Of a stretch of DNA of 64,000 nucleotides, positions 24,884 through 36,960 are shown piece by piece. Position 1 is the first letter of the stretch; each line of letters starts with the position of its first letter. The stretch spans positions 73,362,128 through 73,426,127 of the forward strand of contig CM037865.1 in NCBI GenBank assembly GCA_021292105.1, in the 5' to 3' direction. The notes below the pieces were generated by a model that ran no database searches, was not told where the DNA came from, and saw nothing but the letters and a program-made list of their open reading frames with translations. The stretch is from Anadara kagoshimensis. Taxonomy: Eukaryota > Mollusca > Bivalvia > Arcoida > Arcidae. The position numbers and the translations under genes were made by a program.

Positions 24884-25489
24884 ATAATACAATAAGGGAT
24901 ATATTTTTTCACTTGAAATTTTAGTAACCATGTATAAAAGTAATACTCTGTAACACAAATTACCCCTCAAAGGACAGGAGACTCTTGATGAATGGAAGAA
25001 TGTTTTCTTAAATATTATGAATAAATTAGATAATTAATTTTTATGTCAAATTAGAAAAAGTAAAACTGATAAATCTTAAGTCAAAATCATTTTTTCCCTA
25101 TGCACTTTTTGAGTCATGGTAATTTAACCAATAAATATAGTTTTACTTGTGAATCAAAGATTTTTTCCCCAGTTTTTTTCTTTTTCTTATAAAATTGTTA
25201 ATTTCAAATTAAAAGTTACTACACACTATAAACATATAATTAAATAAATAAACAATTTTTTAAAAATAGTATTATGCTATAAACACTGGTTTTGTGAAAA
25301 TTAAACTACGATATTTACTCAAACAAATTTGTATGCGCTGTTGCACAATTATTCAATCATCATTTATCTAAAATTTACTGAATTTAGATTTTAAATACAA
25401 GAAAACTTGCATGAGTAGACAATGAATCTATGTACCGGTAGTTCTGAACAATATTGAGAGAAAAAAAAAATTCTGTATGTTTTGTCAAA

Positions 25490-25640
25490 ATAAAAGGGGA
25501 TCAAAGCGAAGAGAAGGTGAGAGACACATAGATTCAGAGACACATACACATATACATAGACACACACACACAGCAAGCAAGAGACACAACAGAGACAGAC
25601 ACACACAGAGCAAGAGAGAGCGAGAGAGCAACTTTTTATC
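25490..25640. repeat. CA/GA-rich low-complexity tract
   Basis: A purine-rich stretch of GAGACACA, ACACACACAC and AGAGAGAG motifs. Open frames on both strands here follow only from this composition. Confidence 0.8.
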
Positions 25641-26558
25641 AAAACTTTTTGAAGATCCATTTAATAAAACAAAATACCCGGTAAGCCAATTTTCTAAGCT
25701 GGCCGAAGATCAATTAAAATGAAATGTCCGAGACTATTTTTAATTTGATTTAAACACAAACATTTCATTATTATTTTTAGGATAAAGCCCAGATTACCAA
25801 GTATGTACATTTATATGTAATAGGATTAAATCCGTGAAGTACACCTGCTTATCCAGATTTTGTTTTTAATTCCGTAAAAATGCAAGGTTTGGGATAAAAT
25901 CAAAACAATTCCAACCAAGTTTGAGAATTTTTCTAAATTTTTGTACATACATGTAAATGTGTATTATCAATTCGGTAAACTTGACTGCATATTTTGAATT
26001 TAGCATTACATGTTACCCTTCCAAATGTTTGATCATGCATGTATTATTAGAAGCAATTTATAAATTTATCTAATAATTTTTTGATATCGTATTTTATATG
26101 TATTAACCAAGAATTTTTCTTAAGTAAAAAATTTTCGCATAGCCAAACTTTTATACTGGTTCAGTACATTTTTTAATTTTTCACACAAATACTAAACAAC
26201 ACTGCATATTAAGTGACTGTAATTTTGAGTTTTAACTACTGGGTTATATTTTAATCGTATTTTATCTAGGGGTGCTCTGAATAACAAATACAAAACTTCA
26301 GGAAACAACAATTTGTAATCATAAAAGTTCTCTAACTGAACATACTATATAAAATATCTCATTTTTTATGCCTTGGAACTTAAAATTTAACAGATTTAGT
26401 TGCAGTCACTAGATCCAATATCGTGAAATTTTAAATAATTATACCAACTTGTCAATTGACTTTATAAACACCTTGTGCTAAATTTCATTGCTTTTAAATT
26501 ACCTGGGAATTCAGAATTTTAATATAATGGCCCTTTTTTAAAAATTAATATTTTCATA

Positions 26559-26724
26559 AATTTCATGGAAGGAACTTCTTTTATACCTCTCTCTCTTAAA
26601 ATGTTTTGAAAAATTAATTGTCGACAAAATTTCAAAATGGCTTGATTTTGGGATAAGTTTTATTCAGTCAAAAATGAATACCGGTATTTGTTGAGGGTAC
26701 AAATGAAAGTCCTTCAAATTTCAT
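26559..26724. mobile_element. MITE family B, copy 3
   Basis: Left end TTTCATGGAAGGAACTTCTT with TTATACC; right end GAGGGTACAAATGAAAGTCC with TTCAAATTTCAT. The ends are imperfect inverted repeats matching the family B termini. No coding capacity. Confidence 0.6.
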
Positions 26725-28210
26725 ATGTACCCTCAACTGAACGAGATGCTTCCCACCTTAAATGTACATGTTTAGCCCTGAACTAACAACAAATTTCCTG
26801 AATTATTTGGTTTTGCGATGCCTCCTCAAACAATAGTAAGAGGAACGAGAAGGAAGAAGGTTGGGCGGGATTTGAAATTTTAAAAGAGTACCTGGTATTT
26901 TATTTTCTGTTTCATTTTATAGAATGAGAGAGAAAATCAGAGCATACTGGTATTTGGTTATTGTCTGATGTTAATGACTTAAGGTTAAAGCTTTAATAAA
27001 TCTTTAGTGCCAATTCTGCAATGTTATGGGTATCAATGAAAACTGAAATGGTGTGAATTCACAGAAATGGTGTAAATTCAAAGTCAAACATACAGCTATA
27101 TAACATAGCTACTTGCTATGTTATTGAAGTTTATCAAGATAGGAAACAATTTGTCACCAATAATAATAAATATATTTGAAGTTTATAAATTTTACAATTA
27201 AAACAGAAATGGGTACTGGCTTTATAAGTTAAAACAGTATCTTAAATACTGTTAATTTGGAAGTTTTCAAATAAATTAATTTTAACGAGAATCATCATTT
27301 CAAGTTATTTGCATACTGGCACTTTTATTTTCGTATCTCCGCTCAATGGAAATGCAAGGAATTAGCTTAAAATCAAATATTTGCCAAAGGTTTCATTTTA
27401 GTCACTCTACTGAATTTAATTGAAAAAATCTTAAAGGTATGCAAACATTTCTGATTTACAGTATGACATATATTCTGTATACCAGAATTTATTTTATGCA
27501 GGTTTCACAAGTTACCTTAATTTGCATGGGGCTTTAATTTTTTACTAATAGCTTTCATAGTGTTCATTTAATGTGTATATGAGAATGACAAAAACTACAC
27601 CAATTGTAGCTATATTATGACTCCCAGTTACCCATGGTATTCATTAAAACAGTTACACACTGTTACATAATATACAAGGGTATGAGTTTTTGTCATTTTT
27701 AAAGTGTAACATTATCATTCAAATTTTTTTCAAAACCCGAACAATAAAATAAAATTTTAATTCATGGCATAGATCTACTTTTAGTTATTTGACTTAATAA
27801 TGACACAAGAATGTACAATGTAGGAAATATTTTTAATGTTATGATATTATGAATTAATTATGATTATTTTAATATTTATGAATTAAAATTGTTAATTTTT
27901 AAAAATTATATCAAAATTAATTTATTTTCATATTATTATATTGCAGAGTGGGAAGTGTCAATTTTGCCAGAAATACAATATCTGGAGTTAATCTTTGAGC
28001 ATGGTTAAACTAACATAACCTGACCCTACATACCCGAGTACTTTATACTATTATGAGTACAATACACGATATACCGACTGAGAGTAAAGGTATCGTGTTT
28101 TGTGTATTGGGCTTTTAACACTTAGACTACACCTGTGACTGTGTATAACCTGTCACACACACTGTAACATTATCGCTACAGTTACATTTTTTTATCTCTA
28201 TGGTTCCTAC

Positions 28211-28296
28211 CTGTCATCATACGCGAAATCAGCATCTAATGTGTTCAAATAAAGTACTAATGCTAGTCCACTCGCCACTAACACACAATAGTCCAT
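28211..28296 (-). CDS. TMTC2: TMTC2 coding exon 1 (N-terminus)
   Basis: First coding exon of a TMTC2 orthologue, a multi-pass ER membrane O-mannosyltransferase of the TMTC1-4 family that modifies cadherins. It encodes 28 residues plus two bases of codon 29. A hydrophobic segment (about residues 4-20, with LALVLYLNTL) is followed by an acidic pair at residues 27-28 (AYDD). Vertebrate TMTC2 has the same order near its start (LALYLNTL then CYDDSRAI), and the DD pair is the conserved acidic motif of the first luminal loop in this GT-C family. The exon ends ACAG and is followed by a GTAGGA donor. Phase 2 joins exon 2 to give Ser29. The start is supported by an in-frame TAA upstream (28333-28335) with no in-frame Met between. 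Identification rests on recall of the vertebrate protein, not on a search. Confidence 0.9.
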
Positions 28297-28316
28297 GTTG
28301 ACTGTCTGCTTTCCAT
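28278..28316 (-). other. Short upstream ORF overlapping the TMTC2 start
   Basis: An ATG 20 bases upstream of the TMTC2 ATG opens a 12-codon frame (MESRQSTWTIVC) ending in TAG inside the TMTC2 coding exon. It is out of frame with TMTC2 and overlaps its start. If transcription begins above 28316, such a uORF could reduce initiation at the main ATG. The frame is seen directly; its use is inference because the transcription start is not known. Confidence 0.5.
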
Positions 28317-28400
28317 TTCTCTCACTGATAGTTTACTGAACTCGTCAGGCTGGTTTATCCCGCCACGCGCATGCTCGTAGTATAACACAAATTCATATAT
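28297..28400 (-). promoter_or_regulatory. Likely TMTC2 5' UTR and proximal promoter
   Basis: The DNA just upstream of the TMTC2 start is locally richer in G, C and CpG than its AT-rich surroundings, mainly at 28350-28380. On the minus strand it contains GAGCATGCGCGTGG (about 28364-28377), close to the NRF1 consensus, some 70-80 bases before the ATG. No convincing TATA box is placed relative to a known start site. The promoter call is inference from position and composition. Confidence 0.4.
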
Positions 28401-28978
28401 TTGTTTATCAATGAGGACTATCTTTAAAAAATTCTGTCTTTAAATGTTTTCACCGTGGACTTTTCGTTCTGTCATTTTCTCTGGTTAGGTGTAAGTTAAG
28501 AGGCGTGAAATGAGTTAGTGTTGTAATATTTACACAGTATACATTACTATTAAACATATATATAACAGTTTTACATAGGTATATATAATTACAATCAAAC
28601 CGGGGAAGTTGTGTTATGTCAAAAGTCCTGTGTTCACGAGAGTTTTGGGTTATTTTACTATTTTACAGGAAAAATTCATCCAACCCACCAGTAACATATT
28701 TTACTGGGGGGGTCGCTTAACCCTGCAAACTTTTATTTAAACACTATTTTAATTGTATATAAATAATGAATTTAAATTAAAAAAATCAATTTCCTCATAT
28801 AAATGTAAAAAATAATTATTTTATTATATTATTATTTATTACATTATAAATTTTTCCGAACTTTTACGGATAATTTGTAAGGTTACACTGGGACAATGTA
28901 TAGAAAACTTTACTTTTGATCAACATTGTATACATTGTATAAAATTGCATTATATTTCCCTTTTTATACAGCAATATA

Positions 28979-29440
28979 ACCGCTTCTCCTGCTTATGGTG
29001 TATTTGTTTTCCCAATTAATACGCTATGGAAGAGCTTGTTCCCACTATGGGGACTTTGTACAACTAAGTAGGCTGCTTGCAAATAAATTGTTGACTCAGG
29101 AATATTGCAAGCCTATGCTTATCAAGGCCCTCAAAAAGTTTTATGGCCGTCATCACACTATTGTTGATAAGTTTGATGTCTCTATGTCCAGGATTGTCCT
29201 GGATATATTTGACGTCTCATAGTTCCATGTTCCTTTCACACAATTTTGATTACACACGTGGCGGGTGTAGCTAGCTAAACAGGAGGTGCTTATCCTTCCG
29301 GAGCACCCGGTCTCACTTCCCTGTGGAAGTTCACGTGTCTAACCTAACTTGTCAGTTCCAAAGTTTTTACTTTGCTTCTGGATTGTGATTCGGACATGGA
29401 TTAGTATGTTTGTTTTTGAAATAAACTATAGTAGATGTAT
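28979..29440 (+). mobile_element. Retroelement 3' end with reverse-transcriptase C-terminal fragment
   Basis: About 80 codons read SPAYGVYLFSQLIRYGRAC, then LANKLLTQ, KFYGRHHTIVDKF and IVLDIFDVS. I recall this C-terminal segment following reverse-transcriptase domains in invertebrate mobile elements, but cannot assign the class. A 200-base tail follows with GTGGCGGGTGTAGCTAGCTA, AGGAGGTGCTTATCCTTCCG, GAGCACCCGGTCTCACTTCC, TGGATTGTGATTCGGACATG and GATTAGTATGTTTG. The same tail occurs in at least eight other places in the window. This is a 5'-truncated relic; the element's body is absent. Confidence 0.75.
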
Positions 29441-30340
29441 TTGTGTTTAACACTGAGCCATATCATGGATATTCTAATGCAACTAGACAAGGAAAGAAAA
29501 ACTGACCGACTCCCGACTTTGGACAGACATCGGAGATAATGACAAAATAATTGATACAGTGGACGTGTGAGACAAAATCCCTTTCATTCCATAAAATAAC
29601 CATTGCAACCAATAATAATAAATGATGATAAAATAAGAATGATGAAAATACGTCATTATTAGTTTTATTATTATATATAATAAGCTTCATCATTTCTAGT
29701 TACACTAGAGGTGTTCATCCAGTTTGTAATGATAAAGCCTTCAATATGTCAAAATCAGGGTTACTGGTTTTTGTAATTCCTTTTCTTCTGACGCTTCAAC
29801 CTTTGTCTGAAAACTTTTCAGAAATTTCTTGTCGATTATTTTCAAAGCCTAATAGATATAGTAATGATAGCTGTAGTTGCAGGACCTACAATTTATTTAT
29901 TTTTATTTTTTACTTTAAGGTTGTTCCATATCAACACTCCCATATGCTATTTTTTAATTTTTATGAAATAATACATTCAAAAGTAGCATGAAAATATAGG
30001 CTTACCAGGCTGCTGTTTCCCCCCTTTTCAATAACGTGACGTAACAGCCCTTTGGTGAAACGTAAGTCCCTCGTCAACATATTTGTCGGTGCTCATTATT
30101 GGAAACTGGATTGATTGGGGAAATGTGAAATAAGATGCCATTGTGAAGGCCAACATACTCCCTAGTAAAAATTATTTCAGTTATATCTAGCCGATCAGTT
30201 CAAGGATGACTGAGAAAAACGGAGTGTTCGAAGAAAACCACCCAGTAGTTTGTTTTTCCCTAGGACTTCCAGCCAGTTTGTTTCTATGCGACATGCGACG
30301 ATAGACGCTGTGATGTCGTAACAGCAGGCTTTAGACTACT

Positions 30341-30453
30341 GTCATATTATATTTTTGTGAATTTTCTGAATGAAATATTTAAAAATGTATATTATGACAA
30401 CTATAATTTTTTTAATATTTCATTCAGAAAATTCAAAAAAATTATAATATGAC
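30341..30453. mobile_element. Foldback element with TCATATTAT arms
   Basis: The left arm (GTCATATTATATTTTTGTGA, ATTTTCTGAATGAAATATTT) is the near reverse complement of the right arm ending AAAAATTATAATATGAC. The total is 113 bp, an almost full-length hairpin. A shorter relative occurs at 44209-44256. Confidence 0.8.
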
Positions 30454-30887
30454 ACTACCACTGCCACTGAACACGCCTCCCTCCACTTTTGATACCGGTA
30501 TTCGTGATAAAAGACATATTTTAAATCCTACATCTTATTATCGTGAAGGCAATTATTTGTTTTTTATAATTGACGTCAACATTATCATTGAACTAGCTAT
30601 GTAAACAAATTAATTTGAATTTCTATCCAATCACCACTCTTAAAGACATTTAAAATTAAATAAAAGACAACTTCAAAGGATATTTTAGAAATTAAAATTC
30701 AGCTCATATGAACATCTCAAAACTTCAAATAGCTTAACTTGACGATCTGTTAGCACAGTATACATGTATAATACAAAAACTGTATTTTATTACACAAAAC
30801 TACCACAAGTAAATTAATCACTCGAAACTCCGATTTGTATTCCAACATGTTCAGTACTTTGATGCATTATGTCGCTGTATCCAAAAC

Positions 30888-31085
30888 TACCCTGGATATA
30901 TTTGACGGTTCCTTTCATTTTACGCGTGGCAGGTTTAGCTTGCTAGACAGGAAGTGTTTACCTTTCCGTCGCACCAGGCCTCACTTCCCTGGTGGAAGTT
31001 CGCGTTTTTAACTTAACTGTACTGGTTTTCACAATTTTTACTTCGTTTTTGGGATTGTGATTTGGACATGGGCCGGTATATCTCC
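30888..31085 (+). mobile_element. Retroelement 3'-tail fragment
   Basis: Contains CCTGGATATATTTGACG, ACGCGTGGCAGGTTTAGCTT, AGACAGGAAGTGTTTACC, CACTTCCCTGGTGGAAGTTC, TTTTGGGATTGTGATTTGGA and CATGGGCCGGTAT in the order of the 28979 copy. Its last 40 bases are the closest match to the unit of the 40.2-41.6 kb minisatellite. Confidence 0.85.
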
Positions 31086-32337
31086 TATTTGATACTGTCA
31101 TATCTTGTCATCTTCACCAGTCAGATGTAAATGAATCTGATTGTTTTAAAGATATTCTAACTTTGATTAATAAAGAGGACAATGAAGCAAATGTTTTTAT
31201 TAATAAAAATAATAATATTAAATATATTAGGAGAACACATCTTTTTCAAATTGTATTTAGTTATTGTCTCGTGAAGTTACTGCATGAATAACAATTCTTC
31301 GTCAACAGTTAACCAACAAAGAGATGGTAAAAGATTTCGTTATTGTTAACTAAAATTGCAAATTGCTTGTACTTGTGATTGGCTGTCTATGAAATCTAGG
31401 TAGAAATTTCATTTATTTTGTCATTTATACTGCATTTATCTTGATTTAGATTAAACAAATCAAGTAAATGTCCCTCCGCCTATGGTGTCATGGTTTCGGC
31501 ACCGACCCCTTACCAATGGCACAATTGGGCATATCTCGGGCCTGTTATGTGAGGAATATTTATCATGTTCTAAACTGTAGCATCATTATTACAATCGTTT
31601 CTGTTGATTGTTGGATCTATCGAGAACTTTTGTTCCCTGCATGTGTCTGTAAATAACTATCAATACTTGGTATAAGTCCTGCTACAGTTGTGATAATTGT
31701 GACACAATGACAATTTTTAAAATAAGGACAAAATATTGATCTGCTTTGTGATTAGATTAACTTGTTAACGGCATAACCAATCATACTCATGTGTAACTGC
31801 TTAGGTCAACAAAAGGCAGGAAGCATGTATATGTTGCACAGATCTAACATATGATCAGATAAGCCCACGTCTGTTTTGGGCTTCATTGGATTTTTTGTGA
31901 AATAATGCATTCACAAGTAGTACAGATTACCTGGTGTTTCTTTTGAAAACATTATTTTATAAGAAATTTATAAGTACCACGTGACAGATGAATCCACTAC
32001 TAAATATTCCATATGAAATGTCACACAGATACTGCCATCTCGGAGGCCATTATGATCTAACTCTCAATGATGCCAAATTGTTTCAAACATAAATTTTCTA
32101 TAGACTACAAAACATGCTTAGCCTAAAATCTATTTATCGGCCAAACTAAGACAATAAGAGTTATAAATATGCATCTCCAATTAACCAATCCGATGGTTTT
32201 TTATTAATATCATTAGTTTCATGCTTTGCTCTACCAACACAATTGCTTCAATATTTACACTTCATAAAAATTGTTATTAATTAGATTTCGTTAATCAAGT
32301 AGTCCATAATACATGTACAGAGTCCACAATGTCACAT

Positions 32338-32501
32338 GAGTAAAGAAAAGTTATTTCGAATTTTCGAGATAGTATTTCGTTTATTGGCAATAGGTATTTT
32401 GTATTTTCGCAATAGTTATTTCGTGTTGTCCAAAAGGTATTTTTGAAATCACTTTTCGAATAAACGAAATACTATTTTGAAAATACGAAATTACTTTACC
32501 T
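32338..32501. mobile_element. Foldback element with repeated TATTTCGT motifs
   Basis: The arms near 32338-32390 and 32455-32501 are imperfect reverse complements (AGTATTTCGTTTATT and AATAAACGAAATACT). The loop also carries TATTTTGTATTTTCGCAATA and GTTATTTCGTG. It is about 165 bp and non-coding. Confidence 0.7.
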
Positions 32502-35496
32502 TACGGGCTCCTTACTAAACCTTTCATTTGAATATTTAAAATATTTATGATTTGAAAAAAGTTAAATAATAAAACTGATATAACAAAACCTATATGCATT
32601 ATGGAGAGTAGATTGGTGATATGCACGGTTTAGTGTGGATGGTAAGTGTGTTATAAATAAACTTTATCATTAACGTTATTGTCATTTTATAATGTATATT
32701 ATCTTTTATTTCAAAATAAAATACTACTTCAAAGTATAGAAAACTCTTACTTCAAAGAATTTTTGAAAATCGGAATATCTGTTCAACCTTCTTAAGAATA
32801 TATAATTCATCAGAATTTGCAATTTACTTTCAAAAACGTATTTTATAGTTTATTTAAGTTTGTATGCATATGTCTAGTAAAAATACGTGACATCCCGTTT
32901 TATCCTGATTCCGTAAGATGTTAACCAAGAGAAGCAAATGATTTCACAGTCAACTTGCCCTGAATCGCATGTACCAAATATAGTAGCGCCGAATATGCGT
33001 TCTGGTATCCTTGGTTGAAATGACATCATATGGCACAGACTAACCGAAGTGAAACAAAATAGTGCCAGATAGGGGAATCACAACCCTTGTTCATTTGGTC
33101 CAAAACTCCACTTGCACCACAAAATACATAAACGTTTCACCATGCTCTAAAACTATTGCATACACCTCTGATTTTATTGAACCTTTATGGTGAAAAATGA
33201 AAACATAATCGGTGCAAGATGAAGACATCTTTCATCGCTCTTTTTAGGAATTTTCTATTTGGCGTGCAAGAAGCATGAAGTTGATTCTGGATTAAAATGT
33301 GAGAGTTCCTTTTTCAGCAAGGGGGGATAACAATTCAATGAATAAAAACCACAGAAAACACTATCTCATGTTGGTTTTTCTCTCATTGAACGTAACCTTA
33401 AGATTTTTAGTCAATTGGACTGTAAGCCACGACCGACTGGTAAACAGGTGTACAGCTTACGATTCATTTTAATTTGAAGCAAAAACCGAGTTTAATTACA
33501 AAGTTATTTTTACACCCAGACAATATTAATTGCTTGCGGTATACAGAACGTCTTTAAAAACTCCAAACAAACAAAGAAACTTTTTTAAAACCATGAATTT
33601 GTATTTATTATAATTATATATAAAATGACACGTGGCTTCAGATAGAAAAAAACTTTCAACAGATCCTAAATTTATCTGGAAATCACTGGCTTTTGTGTCT
33701 TGGAAAGGTTCTTCAGCAGGTCTAAAATGATATGTCACGCGTTAAACTTACTGCATTGTTGTAAAACGGGAAAATGATACCAAAATTATTGCATATATAT
33801 GCAGTGCACGAAATATTAATTATCACCTTTTTAAATTTTTCTCATTATCTCATTACAACATGTATGCCTTTTATAAATGCACAGACAGGTCATAAGATAT
33901 TTCCGTGTTTTATTGTAAGAACTTCGAATAAACATCTCACATGGATTGCTAATTAACATAATTAATCCCTCTGAGAGTTACGTAATGATGTCACAAAATA
34001 CCAGAAACACGAATTTGTCCACTGACACCAATTAAATATTCCAAATGTCTGGTAAGTTAAACTGTTTAATTTCTATTGTAACTAGACTGGGAGCGGCCAT
34101 TTAAAAAAGTTTCAATAGAATGAAATGTATGTGGCAATTAAAGACACGCCACAACAAAACATTGGAGTAAACAGCAACACACTTATTGTTGTTTTATTAT
34201 CTAAATCGTCTTGACAGACAGACGGACACTGGCCATACTGGTAAAGTGTTCTCCAGACTTTGTTGTGCTGATTGTGGTCAAGTGTTTGTTGTCTATACTG
34301 CATGTAACTTTAAGTTCTCTATGGTATCGAAATCCCGCCCAAAATTAGCCTCGGTTTTAGCACATGCACGATAATACTGTTTTAATTTGTTACAGAAAAT
34401 GCTATTGTGTTTTTAATTACTAGTATATAAATTTTTTAAAAATGATATATATTATTCAATTTCAGCATACGAGATAATGTTACCTTCTTAATTTCATAAT
34501 AATAATAATAAAAAATTCAATGGCACAACTGTTAGCCTTGGCATTTAGAGAAATCAATTAACCGGCATCAAAGTATAATAAAACACCACCACCATCGCCT
34601 GGTCGATGGTAATATCAGATAATATGCACCAAAAAAAATCCGTTATTGTATAATTAACACCATTATCTGATAATAAGCAGTGTTCCTTATAATTTCAAAG
34701 ACGTAATTTACAAAAAGAGCAAGTTAAATCGAGAGTTTACTTACTTAATTTAGAAGTGTTTTTTGTTTAAATTTTGGTCAAGAGTGTGTATCCCATTCCG
34801 TTTTTTAAATATTTATTTATATTGCATGACTAAACCCCCTTTTAGTTACAGAAGGTTAAAGCTTTTGAATTACTTAGACAAGAAGATGGATCTGTTTAAC
34901 GATCGGTGACGTCACTTATATTGCTTAACTAACATTTTAGGTGACTAATGACATATTACGTATTTATCAACGTTTAAAGTAACCATTTATTTTTGATTGA
35001 TATAATTGAGAATGCAATTCAATATTTTATAATAAGCTTTGGAAAAATAGATGCGTTCAAACTAATTATCTATGTTTTTACAAATAAAGGACTCTTGTAT
35101 ATCACATAAAGATAGTGCAGTAATTCGAACACATTTACTGGTTACCTGATAAATGCAAACATTTGATGCACAGTAGTCTGAGCATAGAGAGTGCTTATTT
35201 TCAGATAGAATTTCAAGGTAATCCTTCTTCGAAAGATAATGTATATCTGTCTATTTGAAAATCGGTGAAGGTTAAGAAATGATAAAACTGCAAAGTTAAT
35301 GAAGACTGAAAACGAGATGGTCTATATGACGTCTTAATATATGGTAAATAATTTGTATTGCAGAGACGTTAAACTCCATTTTTTAAAATGAAATCATCAG
35401 TAAAACATCCATTGAATAATATTTACAGTCACATCAAAGTAATAACTTAGCGTAACTTTATATATTTGTATATAGAAATGCAAACGTGGATATATA

Positions 35497-35676
35497 CAGT
35501 CCAAGCTACCTTAAAGGCCCCCTCTATAAAAGGACCACCTGCTTATAAAGGCCAGTAAAATTGTAACCCAATTGTTCTTTATTCATATCATTTAAACCTG
35601 TATATAAAGGACCACCTACCCATAACGACCACTTTTAATGGTTCCCTTGGGTGGCCTTTATAGGCAGGTTTGACTG
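35497..35676. mobile_element. MITE family T, copy 3
   Basis: A 180-bp element in reverse orientation to copy 2, starting CAGTCCAAGCTACCTTAAAG and ending TTTATAGGCAGGTTTGACTG. It is flanked by TA at 35495-35496 and 35677-35678. The internal ACCACCTGCTTATAAAGGCC matches the reverse complement of copy 2. Confidence 0.88.
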
Positions 35677-36265
35677 TATATACCAGTAAAAGGAAGGATT
35701 GTCGGACACAAATGTCCTACTCGTTGATCGCCAAAATAGTAAAACATAGACTGTGTGTACAGAGTACAGATTGTTGTGTACGCCTCTCCATATAACTTTA
35801 GTTTGTAATGCTGTCACATTTTGATAATATTCAATTTCAATGTGGCTTACTTTCTTCAGTTTGTTCTAAAACAGACTCTTTTTTTGTGTGTAAAACTTCC
35901 ATTCCATTCTCCCGATAACAGTGTTATACATCGTGACAAACCAATAGCATTTCCATCTGCTAGATAAATACCACTGGGGAGATGGAGGAAGTGATTTCAT
36001 CTAAAATACTGCGATTTTTTTTCGTGGTCTCGAATTTTCGCGGTTCTAAGAAAAATACCAATTTGTTACGTTGTTTTTTTTTTTTTTTTTTAAAGTAAGT
36101 TTATAATACATGTATATATTATTTCGCTGTCATGCTATTTCGTGGGTCAGGATAACTATGGAAAAAACGAAAATGGAGATATCACGAAAATTAATGACGT
36201 CACAGTATAAATATCACGGCATCTAATCTTCGGGTTTCTGTCTGAATTTGTTCATTAAAAGCTTA

Positions 36266-36305
36266 AGTGTGCGTGCGTGTGTGTGTGTGTGTGTGTGTGC
36301 GTGTG
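36266..36305. repeat. GT microsatellite
   Basis: About 40 bases of GT dinucleotides with a few GC interruptions. Confidence 0.95.
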
Positions 36306-36960
36306 TCAACTACAGTATACTGATGACAAATGCATTAACATATTCCCATCATGCACAGTGTTAACTTAGGTTATGTAAACTGTCACAGCAGATTTTCCAG
36401 TTTAATTTTCCAGAAAGCGTTATATTCAGTTGAGTTCTCTCCGTCGCATATATTACCTAACTGGCATCATAAATCTAGAATAACTCCGTCTGGTATATAG
36501 AGTTATGTATAGTTAACCAGATTTACTTAAACTTATCATAATCTTCACCAGGCTGAATAAAACTGAATAATTCTGAATGTTGAAATGGACCGCCTGTGTA
36601 TCCCACCGTGATCAATATATATCATTATTAACACGTAATTGTTAAAAAATCCCCTTCAATATTTTATAAAAATTCTACAGTGATTTCGGCGTCAAAAGAA
36701 AACTTCTGATCAATTAAACCCAGTAATAGATAGTAAAGAGAAGGTGTAAAGCAGCGGAAAATCCCAAACTGCATGTTATTGTGGTCGCTAATGGTGATTT
36801 GTAAGTGAAATCCGCCTGTATAATATGTTCTTGGTCTACCTGGTGGGATCTCTTAATGTAACAATCGTGTCAGGTGATGGAATTACCGGCAATAGATGAA
36901 TATATATTATATATTACTAATGCAGAAATAAAATAGAATCTTAAAAGTGAATTAATTTCT

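Larger units (their letters stand above)
6868..28210 (-). other. TMTC2: TMTC2 intron 1 (21.3 kb, repeat-filled)
   Basis: Intron between the first two TMTC2 coding exons, with GT donor and AG acceptor on the minus strand. It holds the 55-bp minisatellite, several SINE copies, adjacent TIR elements near 14.2-14.85 kb, and palindromic elements, all listed separately. An imperfect hairpin made of CACGATATACC and GGTATCGTG arms lies near 28062-28110. The stretches 7320-10195, 15800-19260, 21230-23480 and 24900-28200 are AT-rich, with only low-complexity tracts and a CA/GA-rich patch near 25500-25630. I see no exon of another gene in either strand. Confidence 0.85.

Noticed and set aside
29746-29991. 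81-codon frame with a hydrophobic, signal-like start
   Set aside because: No family resemblance; composition follows AT-rich DNA, and such short frames are expected by chance.
31468-31656. 62-codon frame starting MSLRLWCHGFGTDPLPM
   Set aside because: The GC content is a little higher than its surroundings, but no family could be recognised and no continuation was found.
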